Positions 58,148 to 64,000 of a DNA stretch of 64,000 nucleotides are shown here, piece after piece. Location: NCBI RefSeq assembly GCF_947179165.1, contig NC_077239.1, positions 21,793,134 to 21,857,133 on the forward strand. The letters are read 5' to 3'. The position numbers were made by a program, and so were the translations under genes. The stretch's first letter is position 1. The number at the start of each line of letters is the position of its first letter. Below the pieces are notes generated by a model. That model had not been told where the DNA came from. It searched no databases and saw nothing but the letters and a program-made list of their open reading frames with translations. The DNA comes from Solanum dulcamara (lineage: Eukaryota; Streptophyta; Magnoliopsida; Solanales; Solanaceae).

Positions 58148-58560
58148 GAGCTTCTTGTTTCCCCCTTTTTTGTTGAATGGTCTGAAAAGAATCATTTTTA
58201 GACAATTTTGGTTAGAACCATAATTTTTCTTTGAAGGATTGTTTATTTGGTTGTTTAATTACTGCTTTTGTTAGTGGTACTTCATAGCTTCATATTTGAG
58301 CTTGTCGTTCCATTTGTTTTGGTTGAATGGTATGAAAAGAATCAATTTTAGACATTTTTTATTCTATTTGGTTGTTTAATTACTGCTTTTGTTAGTGGTC
58401 TTCATAGTTTCATATTTGAGCTTATTTTATTTTTCTGTAAATTTTATGTAAAGAATCAATTTTAGACACTTTTGATTAGGCCCCAGAATTTTTCTTCCAA
58501 GGATTTATTCGTTTGTTTGTTTAACCTCTGCTTCTTTAGTGGTACTTGATAGTTTTGAAG
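58148..58560. repeat. Three degenerate 120-150-bp repeats
   Basis: Units begin near 58148, 58297 and 58417 with TGAGCTTCTTG/TGAGCTTGTCG/TGAGCTTATTT. They share AAAGAATCAATTTTAGACA, TTTGGTTGTTTAATTACTGC and TTAGTGGTACTTCATAG. They lie directly upstream of the captured promoter, within the TIR element. Confidence 0.8.
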
Positions 58561-58988
58561 ATTGATATACAACATTCTCTCTCAACTAATATTCCAGTTT
58601 TAAGCTTTTAAATATATGTGCAAAATCAAATTAAGGCAAATAGTTTGAAACAGAGGGTTAAAGAACTATTTTTCCATAAATATGTGCAGATATCAATTAG
58701 AAAAATGTATTTCTTACATGTTATCACCTAAACAGTGATTATGATTAATGAAATTTCTTCTAAAAATGTGATCTTTACCTGCATCAATAAAAATAAATTC
58801 AAAATACATTATTCCTCATCTAATCAATCAACTACCCAACAAACAAAATATTTAAGTACATCATTCATAAGTTTTTTTAGGAAAAAGATTATTCCTGCTG
58901 CTGCTGCGGCTGCTTCCACTTCTTATTTTGATGTTGCGGAGTTCATGAACATTTATTTCTCTTTTCTTCAGATTGTTTACATTCAATT

Positions 58989-59126
58989 ATGCCGGAAACT
59001 AGTAAAACATGAAGTAATGCTAAGTGGGATGATGATGCCAATATTAAATTTATAGATTTGTGTGAAAATGAGATTAGACAAGGACGTAGACCACACACTC
59101 ATTTAAATAGAGATGGATGGAATTGA
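58989..59126 (+). pseudogene. MYB/SANT-like domain fragment
   Basis: Reads MPETSKT, stop, SNAKWDDDANIKFIDLCENE, IRQGRRPHTHLNRDGWN, stop. The W-x4-[NT]-x2-FIxLC-x2-EI-x2-G-R-P-x-T-H-x-N-x2-GW pattern is the plant MYB/SANT-like (Myb_DNA-bind_3) domain, often found beside PIF/Harbinger transposase genes. Only the first half remains and the transposase itself is not seen. A preceding open frame with a run of six alanines (58735-59055) is in another frame and probably not coding. Confidence 0.68.
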
Positions 59127-59220
59127 TGATTATTGGATGGAGTTTCGTGATATGATTGCTAGTGATATTTTTAATGCTTGATGCTTGTATTAAATGAATA
59201 TTTTCCACTTCTTGTATTTA

Positions 59221-59425
59221 TAGTGGAGTGGTTTCGATTGGAAATAAAAGATACTAAAGCAACCACATTACTCCAACAAGCTTTATTAGAAAGCGTAAAT
59301 GGGACATAAATTTATAAAAAATATAGTGGAGTGGTTTCGGTTGAAAACAAAAGATACTAAAGCAACCACATTACTCCAACAAACTTCATTAGAAAGCATA
59401 AATGAGATATGTATTTATAAAAAAA
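59221..59425. repeat. 103-bp tandem duplication
   Basis: TAGTGGAGTGGTTTCGATTG (59221) recurs as TAGTGGAGTGGTTTCGGTTG (59324), followed in both by AAAGATACTAAAGCAACCAC and ATTACTCCAACAA. Period 103 bp, several substitutions between copies. It lies near the right end of the TIR element. Confidence 0.88.
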
Positions 59426-59719
59426 TTAACTTAAATAAATATTTTATAGTAGAAGTAATTTTACATTATAAATTACTTTTGATTAAAATCAACTTAAGAG
59501 TTTAAAAATCTTTTAAATCAACTTATTATGGTGTTAATAGCTTTAAGGGTATTTCAGTCATTTTGACAGAAAATAAGTGCTTAACAGCACTTATTTGCCA
59601 AACACATCAACAACTTATTTTCAGCATAAGCACTTTTATCCAAACACTTAACTGCTTATTTAAAAAAATAACTTTCAGCACATAAAAATTACTTTTTTTA
59701 AGTCCATCCAAACAGGCTC

Positions 59720-60520
59720 TTAAAATGAACAAGGAAAATTTCATTTCCAGCCTTCCTAACTCAACATAGCCATTTGACACCACATCACACAACCAGCTGA
59801 ACCAATCACTTAACCATCAAACTTACCATGAAAAGACAACCCAACCGAATCTAAAGGGTTAACCTTAACTTCTCCACCTTAAGAACTAAGACTATGAAAT
59901 CGAAATAATAAAGAATCAATGAACAAATATATAGTAGACTTCAAGGGCCACAACTACTGACACACCTTTATCTTGGTAGCAACCTCACATCAGCTAAGCA
60001 CACTAGGAGGGGGGTAAGCTAGGAAGGGGAAAAAGGGGCCAAATCAAGAAAATCCTAGGATGGCTAAATAGGAATCCACCAGAGCAATCAACTAAGCTCA
60101 ACCTCCACAATGTATAACTCTACCACTACTACCACATACAGTAACACCAGTATGATCCACTACTAAAAAAATCATCTAGGGGAGATAAACACATACACAT
60201 AGTTATAAGTAAAGCTATCATAACAAATATTAGGCAACTAATCACGCTACACAAGCATGCTCACATAAGTCCAAGTAACATAATTACCAGAATCACAAGA
60301 TGAATCTAACAAGCCAAGTAATCATCAGTGGGTACAAAGATCCCAACACCCAAGCACTACAACCAAGAAAGGTCCTAGAAATAAAATTTATGCAAATCTG
60401 ATTGATACCTAGAGTCTTATCCTTTGTATGACCTGCAGAAGCATGGGATAGAATATACCAGGCCTTGAAATGGACACCTAAACCACTAACCGCAACACTC
60501 GAGGTACCACCTCTAACTGA
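59720..60520. other. Unassigned DNA between TIR element and gag relic
   Basis: No recognisable domain. A purine-rich run (about 60006-60040, AGGAGGGGGGTAAGCTAGGA then GGGGAAAAAGGGG) is notable but not next to an LTR start. Probably decayed interior of element H. Confidence 0.4.
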
Positions 60521-61313
60521 CTATCCCTGAGCCCTACGAACCCGATCCTGCAAAGCCTGTCGCCTACGATGTGTGATTATAGGACACTTCCTAGCTAGAT
60601 GCCTAAACTCACCACACGCATAGCACTTTCCACTAAACGCATCCTGTTGAGATGAACTAGCTAAATTAGTATGAGCCCCAAAACTATAATGCCTGGATAG
60701 CAAACCCCGAGAAGTTTATAGTAAACTCTACGCACCGTGGGTACCATAACCTATCATAGTACCACCTGCAACCTGAGGTGATCCCACTATAGATTTGGTA
60801 GGTCTAGAGTGAATCTGATCCTCACTAGGATGATGCCTACCTCGGAGCGGGGTGTTACCTCTACTGCATTGATAGTAGGATCTCCTATCTCTATCTCTAT
60901 AAGTCTCCATACATGCATGCTCCATAGACCTCACATAATTGACCACATTGGGAAAAGAAGACACCACTACTACTAAGTGTTGTGATGCTAGATGGAGAGG
61001 CAAGCTCAATCTATCAATAAACTCCTGAATCAACTCTCGTTAGGTAGGAAACAAGGGGTGGGTCTATCCGGCCCACTCAAGAAACCTAATCATATACTTA
61101 GAAACTGGCGAAGAACTTTGTTGAGGACCAATAGATCTAACTCTAGGATAAGATCCACTCTATGCACCTAAAATTACTCCTTCCTATAGTGTATGCTTAT
61201 CTAGAAACAGAATCTCCAACTTTGGATCCAAAAGAGCCAAAATGGTCATAGATACTGTCAAAACCTGGGTAGTATATATTGATTCTCTAGCCATGTCCAT
61301 CGAAAAGCTCATA
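60521..61313 (-). pseudogene. Gypsy-type gag relic of element H
   Basis: Minus-strand order: MSFSMDMARESIYTTQ; YMIRFLEWAG, stop, THPLFPT; LIQEFIDRLSLPLHLASQHL, VVVVSSFPNVVNYVRSMEHA; an Arg/His/Ser-rich linker; and a CCHC knuckle CYACGEFRHLARKC near 60615. The pattern matches the C-terminal half of plant gypsy gag, where a (F/L)I-x2-L-x2-(P/L) segment precedes the linker. Several stops and at least one probable shift. The most N-terminal gag block (IDEMxRTLRxM region) is not evident. No pol follows. Confidence 0.78.
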
Positions 61314-61370
61314 CTATCTATCTAAAGAGGAATGAATTCTAAGAAAGTATTTAGAGGTTGATCAAAGAAA

Positions 61371-61489
61371 TTCACACGATAAGGAGTCAAGAATGATGTT
61401 TCCCTAAAACTCTCTATAGCCTCCCGAAGATAGGATACAAACTTCTCTGCACCGATCTACAGGACTCTACTAGGCACTTGCTCTTATAC
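61371..61489 (-). promoter_or_regulatory. Leader of element H, related to the shared leader
   Basis: Element sense: CCTAGTAGAGTCCTG, ATCGGTGCAGAGAAG, GGGAGGCTATAGAGAG, TTTTAGGGAAA and TTATCGTGTGA. Order and wording follow the B and C leaders, but the central GGGTGTG block is changed. Confidence 0.5.
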
Positions 61490-61522
61490 CAATGATGCCA
61501 ACGAACCTAAGCTTTGATACCA
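61490..61522 (-). other. Primer binding site of element H, apparently duplicated
   Basis: Minus-strand TGGTATCAAAGC (61511-61522) lies three bases inside the LTR end. A second similar site, TGGTATAAGAGC (61490-61501), follows 9 bases later. Each differs from the standard TGGTATCAGAGC at one position. Only one is expected. Confidence 0.75.
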
Positions 61523-61525
61523 CTC

Positions 61526-63734
61526 TGTCATGACCCAATTTGTCGAGTTATGATGACACCTACTATTACTCCACCAGCAGATAAGCCTAACCCCACAGTC
61601 TGAAACCATAGTAAACAAACCATTACAAGTGGAAGGAAAGAAATGAATAATACTAATAATAAAAGAAGAATAATAACAATACAATAAGATCACCCCCAAG
61701 ACCTAGTATCAGTTGGCAGTCGAGCCTCTAGAATAATAAGGGAGTACAAGGTTTATACATATATAATAATAGTTGTAATAATATATATTATCTTTGAATA
61801 CTAAATAAAGACTAGTCCAAGACAAAATAGAAGGAGATAGGTAACTCTGAATGCCAAAAGCTCACTCAAGTCTCCAAAATCCAAGAGCTCGTCCGCACGA
61901 TATCCAATCAATGGTGAAAACCTATACTATGATCTACAGGGTGCAGAAGTATAGTATAAGTACCAACAAGTGGCACTCAGTAGCCATCAGATGACTGATC
62001 TCCAAAGATAAAGCAAGTATAATTAACATGTAGGCAATGAGTATATATCATAAGTAACCAACAAGAATAATACGGAAGACTGCATTAAGAATCATTTGAT
62101 ATAAGAAAGAAAAAAGATGGGAAGCAAGCAAGGAACTAAAGGACGTACTTGGTGGTGCCAAACGAATACCTAACCACAACGACATACTACGAAGGGGTAA
62201 CAACTAAGTAACACCCTACTAACAGAAGCAAATACAGATATCGCATAAAAGCCCAAACGACCGTATTACTAAATCCCTGCATAAAAAGATAGATAAATAA
62301 GAACAATGGCAGTAATTACCTTGAAACAAGAGACCACTATTTATAACGCCACAAGTTCACAAGTAGTAAGACAATAACTCCTGAACCCCTATGTACCCAG
62401 GAAGTTCAGTCACAAATAGGTACACAGGTATAAACAGCTATGCTGGTGATAAGCAATGCATATATGAATGAGAGTAATGCAGTAAAACTAGTAGTACCAT
62501 TTATACTAAGTGCCTCATACCAAGATATATACACCTATTTTCTGTCCCAACAAGGAAGTAGGACCCATGTGCCTATATGGGATTGCTATGAGGAGCTCGG
62601 GAATGCCCATATATACCTGCCTGGTCCCTATCCAGGTCTTATATCAATCTATATATTCGATCATCAAGATTCGCTCCATTGCGGTGACTGAAGATAAATA
62701 ACCAAATCAATATAAAAAGGGTCAAAAATCTCTACGACTGGGCCAGTATCATAAAATAAGTGCATCCTCGATACCTTGAATCAATATAATAAAAAGAGCG
62801 CATCCTCGATGCCTCGAATCAATATCATAAAATTAGCGCATCCTTAATGCCTCCAGTTCACCAAAAATAATAGTAATAAATATAGTACGAGCCCCATTTG
62901 AAAATTAGTATAAACTAATTTGGGTTACAACCCAGCTTTCTCAAATCAATGCCATAAACCAATGCATGCACCAAGGTTGACTACAGCTGTAAGAAAACAA
63001 TGATCCAATGCAATGCATTCCATCTCTAGAACCCAAACAACATGTACAATCACATACAATAATGACACTACAAGCACCTTATCCTCTAGAGCATACAGAC
63101 AGGGCTCACAAATATAGTTGACCTCTAATAAAGGCCTAAAGCTCAAATCTACTCCTCTAACTCAATCACACGGCCCAAAAGAGAACTTAATCCTAACTGA
63201 GTAAGAAGGAGGAGGGAAATGAGGAAACAGGTGCTCATCTAGTCAATCAATGCCTCCTGATCCACCTAGGAAATATCACCTAACCACAAATAGCCTATTA
63301 AATGGCAATAGGAAAGCATAGGGGATTCTAGCTCTAAATCTAAAAATGGGATCCAACAACAATTCACATGCCTAACAGGGTAGAAATCTCTACACCAAGG
63401 CTTCAAGATAGATGCTATAAGAGTTAAGGACACTAATTCTCATAAATTTTGGCTAACAATGGCTAAATCAACTAAGTCTCAAATAGAATCTGCTAATCAT
63501 CATAAACATCAAACATATCACCTAAAATAGTTAATCAAAGACAAACTAAAGTATAATTCACTATCTTACCAACTAGACGGGAAAAACTCATAAAGGCAAA
63601 CTAGCCTAAGCCTCACACTGGGACAAGAACCAAGGATCTAGGAATCAAGCCTAACCCGTCACATATAATCCGAAACACATGCAATTTATGCTATACATTC
63701 TTAAAAGCTTAATCAAAAGAAAGGAGACCATAGC
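61526..63734 (-). repeat. Element H 5' LTR (outer end uncertain)
   Basis: The inner end TGTCATGACCC (element-sense GGGTCATGACA) abuts the PBS. The outer end should lie before 63735, where an A-family LTR starts, but I cannot fix it. It contains a 38-bp tandem repeat. No convincing match to 55252-55925, so those belong to different elements. Confidence 0.6.
62745..62851. repeat. 38-bp tandem repeat in H LTR
   Basis: CATCCTCGATACCTTGAATC, CATCCTCGATGCCTCGAATC and CATCCTTAATGCCTCC start at 62763, 62801 and 62839, a period of 38 bp, separated by ATATCATAAAATTAG-like sequence. Confidence 0.85.
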
Positions 63735-64000
63735 TGTAACACCCAGGAATTTGTTTTGCAAAGACTCAAATATTTCTTCACGTGTGTGTAGACTCGAACC
63801 GAAGAACTTGTAATTTTATATATGAGTTAGAATTAATTCCTAAGTATTTTAAGTGTGTTAGATGTGTTTAGGGGTCATAAGGGATCTCTAACGCTAAGTC
63901 GAGTCCAAAGAATTAGTCCCGACTAAGTTTCCGAATAAGTTTGTATAAGGGTCAACTTCCAATGACCATATATCCTTGAATATAATGAACTGGGTGGACC
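63735..64000 (+). mobile_element. Family A LTR start, cut by window end
   Basis: TGTAACACCCAGG followed by TTCTTCACGTGTGTGTAGAC, TTAGATGTGTTTAGGGGTCA and GAACTGGGTGGACC matches the reverse of 9250-9518. It is inserted in plus orientation, opposite to the other A copies at 1390, 30183 and 40941. Whether it is a solo LTR or a full element cannot be told. Left flank ATAGC would be the target duplication to look for. Confidence 0.9.

Larger units (their letters stand above)
57457..59719. mobile_element. TIR DNA transposon, PIF/Harbinger-like, carrying host gene sequence
   Basis: Left end GATCTCGTTTGGATGTGCTT and right end, reversed, GAGCCTGTTTGGATGGACTT form diverged terminal inverted repeats. 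Similarity continues inward in patches (GTGTTTGGC / GTATTTGGC, AAGTGCTT, TACCCTT). The right flank is TTA; the left flank is TTT, close to the TTA duplication of PIF/Harbinger. It contains a MYB/SANT-like fragment, often found with that superfamily, and a V-ATPase c'' 5' fragment. hAT or Mutator membership cannot be excluded. Confidence 0.6.

Noticed and set aside
55252..63734. A single gypsy element with LTRs 55252-55925 and 61526-63734
   Set aside because: The LTR starts do not match (TGTAATGACCCTCC has no counterpart near 63734), so the two are treated as different elements.

Overview
The window is repeat-dense plant nuclear DNA, AT-rich, with no complete host gene that I can recognise. 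Several things point to an asterid, most likely Solanaceae: initiator-Met primer binding sites, Tekay-type and long-LTR non-autonomous elements, a Tnt1-like copia, and plant host-gene fragments (diaminopimelate decarboxylase, V-ATPase c''). The species itself is inferred from element style, not proven. The layering looks like pericentromeric or intergenic heterochromatin.

Layout. 1-1389 and 9524-11232 are old single-copy-looking DNA. They hold weak splice-like exon traces, a Stowaway-like MITE and a broken lysine-biosynthesis exon. 1390-9518 is a complete non-autonomous LTR retrotransposon (family A, minus strand, target duplication CTATA). 11233-24917 is an older gag-only element (B), split by a young gag-only element (C, 16454-24451, duplication CAAAC). 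24940-29104 is LINE and CACTA debris. 29105-37215 is a degraded copia element (D, minus) carrying a solo A LTR (30183-32627, duplication AGTTA). 37280-49188 looks like the 3' half of a CACTA element. It is split by a solo LTR of family E (38352-44895), itself split by another solo A LTR (40941-44454, duplication GCAGT). 49189-53440 is a second copia relic (F). 53470-55925 holds two LTR relics. 57457-59719 is a terminal-inverted-repeat transposon that carries the promoter and first exon of a V-ATPase c'' gene. 60521-63734 is a gypsy gag relic (H) with its LTR. At 63735 another A LTR begins and runs off the window.

How the parts relate. A, B and C cannot move alone: A has no coding sequence, and B and C have only gag. 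Together with H they share a leader just inside the primer binding site. Four LTR families (A, B, C, E) share a hairpin about 0.4-0.55 kb from the LTR 3' end, and A, C and E also share a promoter-downstream splice-donor-like motif. The best reading is a community of non-autonomous elements keeping the RNA signals that an absent autonomous gypsy relative recognises. The two most unusual items are the conserved LTR hairpin module with compensating base changes, and the shared leader as a candidate packaging signal. C integrated exactly into the hairpin loop of B. All boundaries and homologies were read by eye; no search or alignment was run.
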